This document shows positions 22,085-30,835 of a stretch of DNA of 64,000 bases, in pieces (the stretch's first letter is position 1; each line of letters starts with the position of its first letter). This stretch comes from Jiangella gansuensis DSM 44835 (lineage in GTDB: Bacteria; Actinomycetota; Actinomycetes; Jiangellales; Jiangellaceae), in the NCBI RefSeq assembly GCF_000515395.1, contig NZ_KI911782.1, forward strand, positions 1-64,000, written 5' to 3'. The notes under the pieces were generated by a model, which was given only the letters and a program-made list of their open reading frames with translations, had not been told where the DNA came from and did not search any database. Made by a program: the position numbers and the translations under genes.

Positions 22085-22090
22085 AGTGTG

Positions 22091-23068
22091 ATGAAGACCC
22101 TGTCGCGGCTGGCCGTGGCCGCCGCGCTCCCGCTTGCCCTGGTGGCCTGTGGCGACGACTCCGACGACGGCGGCACCGCCGCCCCGTCCGAGACCGCTGG
22201 TGCCGAGGCGGGCGCGGACGGCGACACCGACGACGACACGGCGTTCCCCGTCACCGTCGGTACCGGCGACGCCGCGGTCGAGCTGGCCGCCGAGCCGGAG
22301 AGCATCGTGTCGCTGTCGCCCACGGCGACAGAGATGTTGTTCGCCATCGGAGCCGGCGACAAGGTGGTGGCCGCCGACTCCTACTCGAACTACCCGGCCG
22401 ACGCGCCCACCACGGAGTTGTCCGGCTTCGAGCCGAACGTCGAGGCGATCACCGGATACGACCCCGACCTGGTGGTCGCCTCCAGCGACCCGGGCGAGCT
22501 GGTGGACAGCCTGGACCTCGTGGGTGTGCCGACGCTGATCCTGCCGTCGGCCGTCACCCTGGACGACACCTACACCCAGCTCGAGCAGCTCGGTGCCGCG
22601 ACCGGCCAGGTCGGCGAGGCCGCCGAGGTGGTCGCCCAGATGCAGGCGGACATCGAGGAGCTGGTGTCCGAGGTGCCGGCCGACGCCGAGCCGGTCACCT
22701 ACTTCCACGAGCTCGACCCGAACCTGTACACGGTGACCAGCAACACGTTCATCGGCGAGATCTACGGGCTGGCCGGCATGACGAGCATCGCCGACGCGGC
22801 GGGCGCGGCCGGCGGTGACTACCCGCAGCTGGCGCCCGAGCACATCCTCACCGCCGACCCCGACGTCATCTTCTTCGCCGACGGCGGCGTGGGCGGCGTG
22901 GTGGCCGACGACATCGCGGCCCGGCCGGGCTGGGACCAACTCACCGCTGTGCAGGAAGGCCGCATCGTCGAGGTCGACCCGGACATCGCCAGCCGGTGGG
23001 GTCCGCGCATCGTCGACCACCTTCGGGTCGTGGTCGAGCAGCGGTCGGCGCTCGCGCCGGCGGAGTGA
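22091..23068 (+). CDS. btuF: Corrinoid ABC transporter substrate-binding lipoprotein
   Basis: A 325-residue extracytoplasmic binding protein. The signal peptide ends at the lipobox LVAC (about residue 18), followed by an acidic Asp/Gly linker. The core carries the BtuF/FecB-type opening SIVSLSPTATEMLFAIGAGD. The B12 riboswitch and the cob genes downstream make corrinoids the likely ligand. ATG 22091 and GTG 22088 both fit the AAGGAGG at 22075-22081. Confidence 0.9.
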   Translation: MKTLSRLAVAAALPLALVACGDDSDDGGTAAPSETAGAEAGADGDTDDDTAFPVTVGTGDAAVELAAEPESIVSLSPTATEMLFAIGAGDKVVAADSYSNYPADAPTTELSGFEPNVEAITGYDPDLVVASSDPGELVDSLDLVGVPTLILPSAVTLDDTYTQLEQLGAATGQVGEAAEVVAQMQADIEELVSEVPADAEPVTYFHELDPNLYTVTSNTFIGEIYGLAGMTSIADAAGAAGGDYPQLAPEHILTADPDVIFFADGGVGGVVADDIAARPGWDQLTAVQEGRIVEVDPDIASRWGPRIVDHLRVVVEQRSALAPAE

Positions 23069-23082
23069 GGCAGAGTGACACC

Positions 23083-24162
23083 GTGAGTAGGCCGGCCGGC
23101 CGGCGAAACGTAGCGGGTGACGCGACGGATGTCGCGCCAGCCCCGTTGCGGCCGGTCCGGCTGCCCCGGCGGTGGCTGGCGGTCGCGCTGGCCGGGTTGA
23201 TCGTCGCGGTGCTGCTCGGCATGACGGTCGGTCCGGCTGGGCTACCGCTGCGTGGGGTCCTGGTCGAGGTCGCCAACCGCGTTCCGGGTGTGCAGCTCGA
23301 CGGTGGTCTGGACGAGCGCGAGGCCGCGGTGCTGTGGCAGTTGCGTGCGCCGCGCGTGGTGCTCGGGCTGCTGGTCGGGGCGATGCTGGCGATTGCCGGG
23401 GCCGGCTACCAGGGCGTGTTCCGCAATCCGCTGGCCGATCCGTACCTGCTGGGGGTGGCCGCCGGCGCCGGGTTGGGCGCGACCTTCGCGATCGTCTCCG
23501 GCAGCAGCCGCGGGCTGGTGCCGCTGGCGGCGTTCGTCGGCGGCGTGGCGGGTGTGGCGGCCACGTACGCGCTCGGCCGCAGCGTCGGCGGGCGCAGCAC
23601 GAACTCGCTGATCCTCGCCGGGGTGGCGGTGGCGGCGTTCCTCGCCGCCGTGCAGACGTACGTCAACCAGCGCAACAGCGACTCCCTGCGCGAGGTGTAC
23701 GGCTGGATTCTCGGCCGGCTGCTGACCGCCGGCTGGAACGAGGTGCTGACGGTGCTGCCGTACATCGTGGTGGCCGGTGCGGTCATCTTCGCGCATCGCC
23801 GGCTGCTGGACGTGCTGAGCGTGGGGCCCGACGAGGCCGGCACCCTCGGCGTCCCGGCCGCCCGGGTACGGCTGGTGGTGGTCCTGGCGGCGACGCTCGG
23901 CACCGCCGCCGCGGTCTCCGTGAGCGGCTTGATCGGGTTCGTCGGCATTGTCGTCCCGCACATCGTGCGGATGCTGGCCGGCTCGTCGTATCGGGTCGTG
24001 CTGCCGCTGGCGGCGCTGGTGGGTGGGATGTTCCTGGTGCTGTCCGACCTCGCCGCCAGGACCCTGGTGTCCCCCGGTGAGCTGCCGGTGGGTGTGGTCA
24101 CGGCATTCGTCGGGGCGCCGTTCTTCACGCTGGTGCTGCGCAGTTCCCGGAGGCCCTGGTGA
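23083..24162 (+). CDS. btuC: Corrinoid ABC transporter permease (FecCD/BtuC family)
   Basis: A 359-residue permease with about ten membrane helices. FecCD motifs include LRAPRVVLGLLVGAMLAIAG and the ATPase-contact region GLIGFVGIVVPHIVRMLAG. The GTG 23083 start lies 14 bases after the btuF stop. Its stop overlaps the ATPase gene, as expected for a coupled importer. Confidence 0.92.
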   Translation: MSRPAGRRNVAGDATDVAPAPLRPVRLPRRWLAVALAGLIVAVLLGMTVGPAGLPLRGVLVEVANRVPGVQLDGGLDEREAAVLWQLRAPRVVLGLLVGAMLAIAGAGYQGVFRNPLADPYLLGVAAGAGLGATFAIVSGSSRGLVPLAAFVGGVAGVAATYALGRSVGGRSTNSLILAGVAVAAFLAAVQTYVNQRNSDSLREVYGWILGRLLTAGWNEVLTVLPYIVVAGAVIFAHRRLLDVLSVGPDEAGTLGVPAARVRLVVVLAATLGTAAAVSVSGLIGFVGIVVPHIVRMLAGSSYRVVLPLAALVGGMFLVLSDLAARTLVSPGELPVGVVTAFVGAPFFTLVLRSSRRPW

Positions 24163-24977
24163 GCGCGCTGCGGGTCGACGACGTCAGTGTGACGCTCCTG
24201 GAGCGCACCGTCATCCGCGACGTCAGCCTGACTGTCCCGGCGGGCAGCTGGGTCACGCTGGTGGGTCCCAACGGCGCGGGCAAGTCGACGTTGTTGCGGG
24301 CCATCGCCGGGACCGTCGAGCACGAGGGCCGGATCGAGATCGACGGGGTCGCCCCGGCCGGTCTGCGGTCCCGCGAGCGGGCCCGGCTGGTGGCCGTCGT
24401 CCCTCAGGAGCCGGCCCGGCCCGACGGCATGACCGTCCTCGACTACGTGCTCCTCGGCCGCACGCCGTACATCCCGTACCTGGGCACGGAGTCGGCCGAG
24501 GACCTCGGCGTGGTCGGTGAGCTGCTGGATACCCTCGAGCTGCGCGAGATCGCGGACCGGGCGGTGACGTCGCTGTCCGGGGGCGAGTTCCAGCGTGCGG
24601 TGCTGGCCCGGGCGTTGGCCCAGCAGGCGCCGGTGCTGCTGCTGGACGAGCCGACGAGTTCGCTCGACCTCGGCCACGCCCAGCAGGTGCTCGAGCTGGT
24701 CGACCGGCTGCGTGCCGACCGCGGCATCACCGTCGTCAGTGCCCTGCACGACCTGACCACGGCCGGCCAGTTCGCCGACCATCTGGTCCTGCTGGTGGAC
24801 GGCGAGACGGTCGCTCAGGGCCCGGCGCCGGCGGTGCTCACCGAGGCGTTGATCTCCACACACTACGGAGCCCGGGTCCGGGTGCTGACCGACCCCGACG
24901 GGGGCGTCGTCGTCGTCCCGCTGCGCTCCGGCGGTGTCGTGCCCACCGCGCCGGTGCTGGACGCGAAGCATGGATAG
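24159..24977 (+). CDS. btuD: Corrinoid ABC transporter ATP-binding protein
   Basis: A 272-residue ABC ATPase: Walker A GPNGAGKSTL, signature LSGGEFQRAVLARALAQ, Walker B VLLLDEPTSSLD, and the switch His in SALHDLTTAG. The GTG start overlaps the permease stop, and its end overlaps cobD by 8 bases. Confidence 0.92.
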   Translation: MSALRVDDVSVTLLERTVIRDVSLTVPAGSWVTLVGPNGAGKSTLLRAIAGTVEHEGRIEIDGVAPAGLRSRERARLVAVVPQEPARPDGMTVLDYVLLGRTPYIPYLGTESAEDLGVVGELLDTLELREIADRAVTSLSGGEFQRAVLARALAQQAPVLLLDEPTSSLDLGHAQQVLELVDRLRADRGITVVSALHDLTTAGQFADHLVLLVDGETVAQGPAPAVLTEALISTHYGARVRVLTDPDGGVVVVPLRSGGVVPTAPVLDAKHG

Positions 24978-25872
24978 ACGGCTGGTCGCGGCCCGGGCGG
25001 GTGCGCTGGCGCTGGCGCTCGCCCTCGACCACGCGCTGCGGGAGCCGCCGCTCCCGGTGCATCCGGTGCGGCTCGCCGGCCGGTACCTCGCCGCGGCCGG
25101 ACGCCGGGTGCCCGCTCGGCCCCGCGACCGGGCGGTCGTCGCCGGTGCGCTCGCTTGGACGGCCGGCGCGGCGACGGCGTTCCTGACCGGCCGGCTGGTT
25201 GAGCGGACGGTGCGGGACGCGCCGCCGTGGCGGCGGGCCGCCGTGCTGGGCGCCGCCCTGTGGCCGCTCTTCGCGCACCGGTTGCTCCTGGACGAGGTGG
25301 CCGCGGTCGAGCGAGCGCTGACCGACGACGGCGTCGAGGCCGGGCGTGCCGCGGTGGCGCGCATCGTCAGCCGCGACGTCTCGGAGCTGGCGCCGGAGCA
25401 GGTGCGGGCGGCGGCCATCGAGTCGCTGGGCGAGAACCTGTCCGATTCGGTGGTGGCGCCGCTGCTGTGGTTCGCCGTCGGCGGGTTGCCGGCGGCCGCG
25501 CTGTACCGGTTCGCCAACACCGCCGACGCCGTCTGGGGCTACCGGACCGAGCGCTGGCGCCACGCCGGCACTGTCGCCGCGCGAGCCGACGACCTGCTGA
25601 ACCTCCTGCCGGCCCGGGTCACCGGGTTGGCGCTCGCCGGCCGCACGGTCCGGCTCACCGACCTGCGCCGTGAAGCCGCGCGGGCGCCGTCGCCGAACGC
25701 CGGGTGGCCGATGGCGGCGCTCGCGCTGCGGCTGGGGATCCGGCTGGAGAAGCCGGGTGTGTACGTCCTCGCGGCCGGCGGCCGTGCGCCGACGGCGGGC
25801 GACACCGCCGCGGCGCTGCGCCGGGCCGGCGGAATGCCGCGCAACGGCACGCGACGGAGGCGATACCGATGA
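24970..25872 (+). CDS. cobD: Adenosylcobinamide-phosphate synthase CobD/CbiB
   Basis: Attaches the aminopropanol (or its phosphate) arm to adenosylcobyric acid in the membrane. The 300-residue product has several hydrophobic segments and the family signatures HPVRLAGRYLA near the N-terminus, SRDVSELAPEQVRAAAIESL, ENLSDSVVAPLLW and FANTADAVWGY. It starts at ATG 24970 inside the end of btuD and overlaps cobQ by 4 bases. Confidence 0.93.
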   Translation: MDRRLVAARAGALALALALDHALREPPLPVHPVRLAGRYLAAAGRRVPARPRDRAVVAGALAWTAGAATAFLTGRLVERTVRDAPPWRRAAVLGAALWPLFAHRLLLDEVAAVERALTDDGVEAGRAAVARIVSRDVSELAPEQVRAAAIESLGENLSDSVVAPLLWFAVGGLPAAALYRFANTADAVWGYRTERWRHAGTVAARADDLLNLLPARVTGLALAGRTVRLTDLRREAARAPSPNAGWPMAALALRLGIRLEKPGVYVLAAGGRAPTAGDTAAALRRAGGMPRNGTRRRRYR

Positions 25873-27395
25873 CCGCCGTGATGATCCAGGGCTGCACCAG
25901 CTGGGCCGGGAAGAGCCTGCTCACGACGGCGCTCTGCCGCTGGTACGCCCGCCAGGGCCTGCGCGTGGCGCCGTTCAAGGCCCAGAACATGTCGAACAAC
26001 GCGCGGGTCGTGGCCGGTGGTGAAGGGGCTTCGGCGGCTCGCCGCGATGGCGCCAGTGGGGGTGGGGCTTCGGCGGCTCGCCGCGATGGCGCCAGTGGGG
26101 GTGGGGCTTCGGCGGCTCGCCGCGATGGCGCCAGTGGAGAAATAGGCGTGGCGCAGTGGCTGCAGGCGCGGGCGGCCGGGCTCGAACCGGACGTGCGCAT
26201 GAACCCGGTGCTGTTGAAGCCGGAGCGCGGTGGCAGCCAGGTGGTCCGGCTCGGCCAGGTGGACCACGAGCTCTCCCGGCGGCCCTGGCACGACCGTAGC
26301 GAGGCGCTGTGGCCCACGGTCGACCAGGCGCTCGGCCAACTGCTGGACGAGTACGACCTGGTGGTCATCGAAGGGGCCGGGAGCCCGGCCGAGATCAACC
26401 TGGCCGCGAACGACATCGTCAACATGCGGGTGGCCGAGCGCGCTGACGCGCCGGTGCTGCTGGCCGTTGACATCGACCGCGGAGGGGCGTTCGCCCATCT
26501 CTACGGGACGTGGGCACTGCTACCGCAGCGGCACCGAGAGCGCATTCGCGGCTTCGTGCTCAACCGGTTCCGCGGTGACGCGAGCCTGCTGCCGCCCGGC
26601 CCGGAACAGCTGGAGCAGCTGACCGGGGTGCCGACCGTCGGGGTGGTGCCGATGGTCCGGCACGACCTCCCGGACGAGGACGGCGCCGCACTGCACGCGC
26701 CGCGCCGCGGCGGGCTGCCGCCCGTCGCCGTCGTCCGGCATCCGGCGGCCTCCAACCTCGACGAGTTCGCGCTGCTCGAGCAGGTGGCGGACGTCCGCTG
26801 GGCGACCGCGCCGTGGCACCTGGACGGAGCGGCGACGGTGATCCTGCCCGGCTCCAAGCACGTATCGGCCGACCTCGACTGGCTGCGGGCCTCCGGACTG
26901 GACGATGCCGTCCGGGCGGCCGCCGCGCGTCCGGCGGTCAGGGTCGTCGGCGTGTGCGGCGGACTGCAGCTCCTGGGCCGGAGGCTGGTCGATCCGCACG
27001 GTGTCGACGGCAGCGGTTACGGCCTGGGCCTGCTGCCGTTGACCACCACGTACGCACCGGACAAGCTGGTGCGGCACCGGACGCTGCGGTTGCCGTCGCT
27101 GTCCGGGTCCTGGCGCGGGCTGGCCGGCCTTCAGTTCGACGGCTACGAGATCCGGCAGGGTCGCACCGTGGCCGACGGCCCACTCGACGCGGCAGTCGAC
27201 GACGCGCTGGTGGTGGCCCGCGGGAACGTGCTCGGCTGCTATCTGCACGGCATGTTCGAGCATCCCGCGGTGCTGGAGGCGCTGTTCGGGGCCCGGCCCG
27301 ACCGAACGCTCGACGACACGTTCGACCTACTCGCGGACATCGTGGAGCACCATGTCGACGGCGCCGTGCTGCGTGAGCTGGCGGGGCTGCCGTGA
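25869..27395 (+). CDS. cobQ: Cobyric acid synthase CobQ/CbiP with internal tandem-repeat insertion
   Basis: Glutamine-dependent amidation of the b, d, e and g carboxyls of adenosylcobyrinate a,c-diamide. The N-terminal part is a BioD-like ATPase (GCTSWAGKSLLTTAL, then PFKAQNMSNNARV). The C-terminal part is a class I glutamine amidotransferase with VCGGLQLLG (Cys about residue 362) and CYLHGMFEHP. The invariant GGEIG-AQ loop after QNMSNN is split by 39 extra residues made of three copies of a 13-residue unit. Without this insert the protein would be about 469 residues, close to the family norm. All other signatures are intact and the frame is maintained. Confidence 0.93.
   Translation: MTAVMIQGCTSWAGKSLLTTALCRWYARQGLRVAPFKAQNMSNNARVVAGGEGASAARRDGASGGGASAARRDGASGGGASAARRDGASGEIGVAQWLQARAAGLEPDVRMNPVLLKPERGGSQVVRLGQVDHELSRRPWHDRSEALWPTVDQALGQLLDEYDLVVIEGAGSPAEINLAANDIVNMRVAERADAPVLLAVDIDRGGAFAHLYGTWALLPQRHRERIRGFVLNRFRGDASLLPPGPEQLEQLTGVPTVGVVPMVRHDLPDEDGAALHAPRRGGLPPVAVVRHPAASNLDEFALLEQVADVRWATAPWHLDGAATVILPGSKHVSADLDWLRASGLDDAVRAAAARPAVRVVGVCGGLQLLGRRLVDPHGVDGSGYGLGLLPLTTTYAPDKLVRHRTLRLPSLSGSWRGLAGLQFDGYEIRQGRTVADGPLDAAVDDALVVARGNVLGCYLHGMFEHPAVLEALFGARPDRTLDDTFDLLADIVEHHVDGAVLRELAGLP
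26025..26137 (+). repeat. Three 39-bp tandem repeats inside cobQ
   Basis: A 35-bp core beginning GGGGCTTCGGCGGCTCGCCG recurs at 26025, 26064 and 26103, exactly 39 bases apart and essentially identical. It is read in frame as GASAARRDGASGG-type units. The array sits between VVAGG and EIGVAQ of CobQ. The near identity of the units suggests recent expansion. Confidence 0.95.
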
Positions 27396-28123
27396 TCGCC
27401 GGCGCCCGCGCGGCGCTGGGTTTCCTGACGCGCATCCCGGTCGGCCGGCACGACCCCGACCTCGACCGCGCCGCGCCCTACTTCCCGCTGGTCGGGGTGG
27501 TTGTCGGTGGTGTGGGGCTGGCGGCGTGGTGGGCCACCGAGCCGCTGCTGGGATCGCTCGCGGCGGCGGTGGTGGCGGTGCTGACGACGGTGATCGTGAC
27601 CGGTGCGCTGCATGAGGACGGCCTCGCCGACACCGCCGACGGCCTGTGGGGCGGATCGACCGCGCAGCGACGCCTGGAGATCATGCGTGACAGCCGCCTG
27701 GGCAGCTACGGCGCGCTGGCGCTCGGCGGTGACCTGCTGTTGCGGGTGGCGCTGCTCGCCCCGCTCGGTCCGGCCGATGCGGCCCGGGTGCTGCTGGCCG
27801 GCCACGTCATCGGACGGGCCGCGCCGCTCGTTCTGGCCGCGTGGACGCCGGGAGCTCGTGCGGACGGCCAGGGTGCCCGGCTGGGCCGGTTGCGCCCGGC
27901 TGGCGCTCTGTTCGCCGCCGGGACGGTGCTGGTGGCGGCCGTCCTGGTGGTGCTGCCGGCCTGGTGGTGGGCACCGGTGGTGCTGGGCGCGGCCGCGGTG
28001 CCGGTGCTGGCTCTGCGGCGGGCGGCGCGCCGGCGTATCGGCGGCGTCACCGGGGACGTCATGGGCGCCGGCGTGATCCTGACGAACCTCGCGGTGGCGG
28101 CCGTCGTCGCGGGGCTGGCGTGA
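27392..28123 (+). CDS. cobS: Adenosylcobinamide-GDP ribazoletransferase (cobalamin synthase)
   Basis: Joins adenosylcobinamide-GDP and alpha-ribazole (phosphate) in the membrane. The 243-residue protein opens with LGFLTRIPVG and contains GALHEDGLADTADGLWGG, the acidic signature of CobS, plus several membrane helices and the closing GDVMGAGVILTNLA. The GTG start overlaps the cobQ stop. Confidence 0.95.
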   Translation: MIAGARAALGFLTRIPVGRHDPDLDRAAPYFPLVGVVVGGVGLAAWWATEPLLGSLAAAVVAVLTTVIVTGALHEDGLADTADGLWGGSTAQRRLEIMRDSRLGSYGALALGGDLLLRVALLAPLGPADAARVLLAGHVIGRAAPLVLAAWTPGARADGQGARLGRLRPAGALFAAGTVLVAAVLVVLPAWWWAPVVLGAAAVPVLALRRAARRRIGGVTGDVMGAGVILTNLAVAAVVAGLA

Positions 28124-28134
28124 GAGGAGCCCTC

Positions 28135-29766
28135 ATGATCGGCGAACGGCTGGGACGGCTGACTGTCGTGCTCGGCGGGCAGAAGTCGGGCAAGTCGGGG
28201 CTGGCCGCGCGCCGGGCCGCCGCCAGTGGTCGTCCGGTGGTCGTGGTCGCACCGGCCGTCGTCCGCGACGACGAGTTCCGCGCCCGGGTCGAGCGGCACC
28301 AGGCGGACCGGCCGTCACACTGGCGCACGCTCGAGACCTTCGACCTCGCCGCGGCCGTCAACCAGGCCGGGCCCGGTGCCTTCGTGCTGGTGGACGCCTT
28401 GGACACCTGGCTGGCCGAAGCGATGGAGTCGGCCGGCCTGTTCATCGGCGACGACGTGCCGGATCCGGCGGCCCGAGCGGCAGCAGAAAATCGCCTCGTC
28501 GCCGAGCTGACCACCTTCGCCGGCACCGTCGCCCGTTCCGACGCGGAGGTGCTGGTGATCGCCGGGCAGCCGGGTCTCGGGGTCCATGCGGGCGGGCCTG
28601 GTGCCCGGTTCTACGTCGACCTGCACGGGCGCTGCGTCCAGACGCTCTGTGCGGCCGCCGACGAGGCGCTGCTCGTGGTCGGGGGGCGCGTGGTCCGGCT
28701 GGAGGAGGACGCCGCCCGTCCGGTGGGCGGCGCGGCGGCGGCCGGCGGCTTCCCGGAGCTGCGCGAGCACGGCGACACCCAGGTGCCGGCCGGCACCGTC
28801 GACCTCGCTGTCAACGTCGAACTCGGCCCGCCGGCCTGGCTGGCCGAGCGGCTTCGCAGCGCGGTCGACGGACTCGCCGCCTATCCCGACGACCGGCCGG
28901 CGCGCGCGGCCGCTGCCGCCCGGCACGGACGGCCCGCCGAGGAATGCCTCGTCGTGAACGGCGCGGCGGAGACGTTCTGGCTGATCGCCCAGGTGTTGCG
29001 GCCCCGGCTCGCGGCGTGCGTGCACCCGTCCTTCACCGAGCCGGAGGCCGCGCTGCGGGCCGCCGGCGTCCCGGTGGTCCGGGTGCCGCGTGACCCCGCA
29101 CGAGGTTGGCTGCTGGACCCGTCGTCGGTACCGGCCGACGCCGACCTCGTCGTGCTCGGACGGCCGGACAACCCCACCGGCGCCCTGGACCCGGTCGCGA
29201 CCGTCGCGGCCCTGACCCGGCCCGGCCGCACGGTCGTCGTCGACGAAGCGTTCGCGGAGTTCCTGGACGACGCCGACGGCGTGGCCGGGCGCCGCGACCT
29301 GGCCGGTGTCGTGTCGGTCCGCAGTCTGACGAAGCTCTGGGGCCTGGCCGGGCTGCGGGTCGGCTACCTCGTCGGGCCGGAGCCGCTGGTCGCCCGGCTG
29401 ACCTCCGGCCGGCAGCCGTGGAGCTGCAACAGCCTCGCGCTGACCGCCCTGGAGGCGCTGGCCGGAGCCGAGGACGAACGCCGTGAGCGGGCCGAGGACG
29501 TCGCCCGACGCCGTGCCGGTCTGGTCGGCGAGCTACGCCACGTACCGGGCCTGCGGGTCTGGGACACGCACGCCAACTTCGTCCTGGTCCAGGGAGCGAT
29601 GCCGGGGCTGCGCGAGCGGCTGCTCGTCCACGGGCTGGCCGCCCGCCGGGCGGACACGTTCCCCGGCCTGGACGACCGCGCGGTGCGGGTCGCGGTCCGG
29701 GACCAGGCGACCAACAGCCGGCTGGTCGCCGCGCTGCACGCGATCATGGGAGAGGTGCGGGCATGA
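28135..29766 (+). CDS. Fused CobU (cobinamide kinase/guanylyltransferase) - CobC-type aminotransferase
   Basis: The 543-residue product joins two enzymes. Residues 1-195 are CobU: P-loop VLGGQKSGKSGLAARRA, guanylyl-accepting His in RHQADRPSHWRTLE, and AGQPGLGVHAGGPGARFYVD. It phosphorylates adenosylcobinamide and converts it to the GDP form. Residues from about 215 on are a fold-type I PLP enzyme like L-threonine-O-3-phosphate decarboxylase (Salmonella CobD, elsewhere CobC), with DNPTGALDP, VVDEAFAEF and the PLP lysine Lys400 in SLTKLWGLAGLR. It would make the aminopropanol phosphate arm. ATG 28135 follows GAGAGGAG; GTG 28120, overlapping the cobS stop, is an alternative. A histidinol-phosphate aminotransferase activity cannot be excluded. 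Confidence 0.9.
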   Translation: MIGERLGRLTVVLGGQKSGKSGLAARRAAASGRPVVVVAPAVVRDDEFRARVERHQADRPSHWRTLETFDLAAAVNQAGPGAFVLVDALDTWLAEAMESAGLFIGDDVPDPAARAAAENRLVAELTTFAGTVARSDAEVLVIAGQPGLGVHAGGPGARFYVDLHGRCVQTLCAAADEALLVVGGRVVRLEEDAARPVGGAAAAGGFPELREHGDTQVPAGTVDLAVNVELGPPAWLAERLRSAVDGLAAYPDDRPARAAAAARHGRPAEECLVVNGAAETFWLIAQVLRPRLAACVHPSFTEPEAALRAAGVPVVRVPRDPARGWLLDPSSVPADADLVVLGRPDNPTGALDPVATVAALTRPGRTVVVDEAFAEFLDDADGVAGRRDLAGVVSVRSLTKLWGLAGLRVGYLVGPEPLVARLTSGRQPWSCNSLALTALEALAGAEDERRERAEDVARRRAGLVGELRHVPGLRVWDTHANFVLVQGAMPGLRERLLVHGLAARRADTFPGLDDRAVRVAVRDQATNSRLVAALHAIMGEVRA

Positions 29767-30809
29767 CGTCCACCGTGAAGGAGCTGGTGGCGGCGGTCAC
29801 GGCCGTCGACACCGAGGCTGCCCGGCTGGCCCGGGAACGGCACGCCGCGCTGGCCAAGCCTCCAGGCAGCCTCGGCCGGCTCGAGGACCTCGGGGTGCGG
29901 CTGGCGGCCATGGCCGGGACCTGCCCGCCGCCCGTCCCGTCGGCGCCGGCCGTGATCGTGGCGGCCGCCGACCACGGCGTGCACGCGCAGGGAGTCTCGG
30001 ACTGGCCGCAAGCCGTCACCGCGGCCATGGTGTCCACCGCCGCGGCCGGTGGCGCGGCCGTCAACGCGATCGCGGCGACCGTCGGCGCGCGTGTCGTCCC
30101 CGTCGACGTCGGAACACTGACCACCGGTGCCGTGCCCGACGGCGTCCGGGACGAGCGGATCCGAGCCGGAACAGCGGATCTGACGGCCGGGCCGGCGATG
30201 ACCGCCGACGAGTGCGGCGCGGCGGTCCTCGCGGGGGCGCGGGTGGCCACCGAACTGATTCGGACCGGCACGGACCTCCTGGTGACCGGCGAGGTCGGCA
30301 TCGCCAACACGACGGCATCGGCGTGCCTGCTGGCTGCCTTCACCGGCGCCGACCCCGCCGACGTGACGGGCAAGGGCGCCAATCTCGACCACGGGAAGAC
30401 CGCGCACAAGGTCGCGGTGGTCCGGGCCGCACTCGATCGCCACGGTTCCGGCCGCGACCCGCTCGCCACGCTGGCCTCGCTGGGCGGACTCGAGCACGCC
30501 GCGCTGGCCGGGGTGATGCTGGCGGGTGCGGCCGCACGGGTCCCCGTCGTGGTGGACGGGGTCGTGACCGGCGCCGCGGCCCTCGCGGCCGTCGCTCTGT
30601 GTCCGGACGCCGCGGGCTACCTCGTCCCCGGACATGAATCCGCCGAGCCGGGCGGGCGATCACTGCCCGATCGGCTCGGCGAACCTGCCCTGCTGGATCT
30701 GCGGCTACGACTCGGCGAGGGCACCGGGGCGCTGCTGGCAGTGCCACTGGTGCGGGCCGCCGCACGGGTGCTCGGCGACATGGCGACGCTGGCGGACGTG
30801 ACCGGGTAG
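29763..30809 (+). CDS. cobT: Nicotinate-nucleotide--dimethylbenzimidazole phosphoribosyltransferase
   Basis: Activates the lower ligand base to alpha-ribazole phosphate. The 348-residue product carries LAKPPGSLGRLEDLGVRLA, AADHGVHAQGVSDWPQAVT, GEVGIANTTASA and VVDGVVTGAAALAA, all CobT hallmarks. The ATG start overlaps the preceding stop. It is the last gene of the B12 operon and ends in a bidirectional hairpin. Confidence 0.96.
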   Translation: MTSTVKELVAAVTAVDTEAARLARERHAALAKPPGSLGRLEDLGVRLAAMAGTCPPPVPSAPAVIVAAADHGVHAQGVSDWPQAVTAAMVSTAAAGGAAVNAIAATVGARVVPVDVGTLTTGAVPDGVRDERIRAGTADLTAGPAMTADECGAAVLAGARVATELIRTGTDLLVTGEVGIANTTASACLLAAFTGADPADVTGKGANLDHGKTAHKVAVVRAALDRHGSGRDPLATLASLGGLEHAALAGVMLAGAAARVPVVVDGVVTGAAALAAVALCPDAAGYLVPGHESAEPGGRSLPDRLGEPALLDLRLRLGEGTGALLAVPLVRAAARVLGDMATLADVTG

Positions 30810-30835
30810 GGGTACCCGGCAGGCGCCCCTACCCG
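30803..30835. terminator. Bidirectional terminator between cobT and the DUF5324-like gene
   Basis: CGGGTAGGGG (30803-30812) pairs perfectly with CCCCTACCCG (30826-30835). It spans the whole gap between two convergent genes, overlapping the last cobT codons. Confidence 0.65.
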
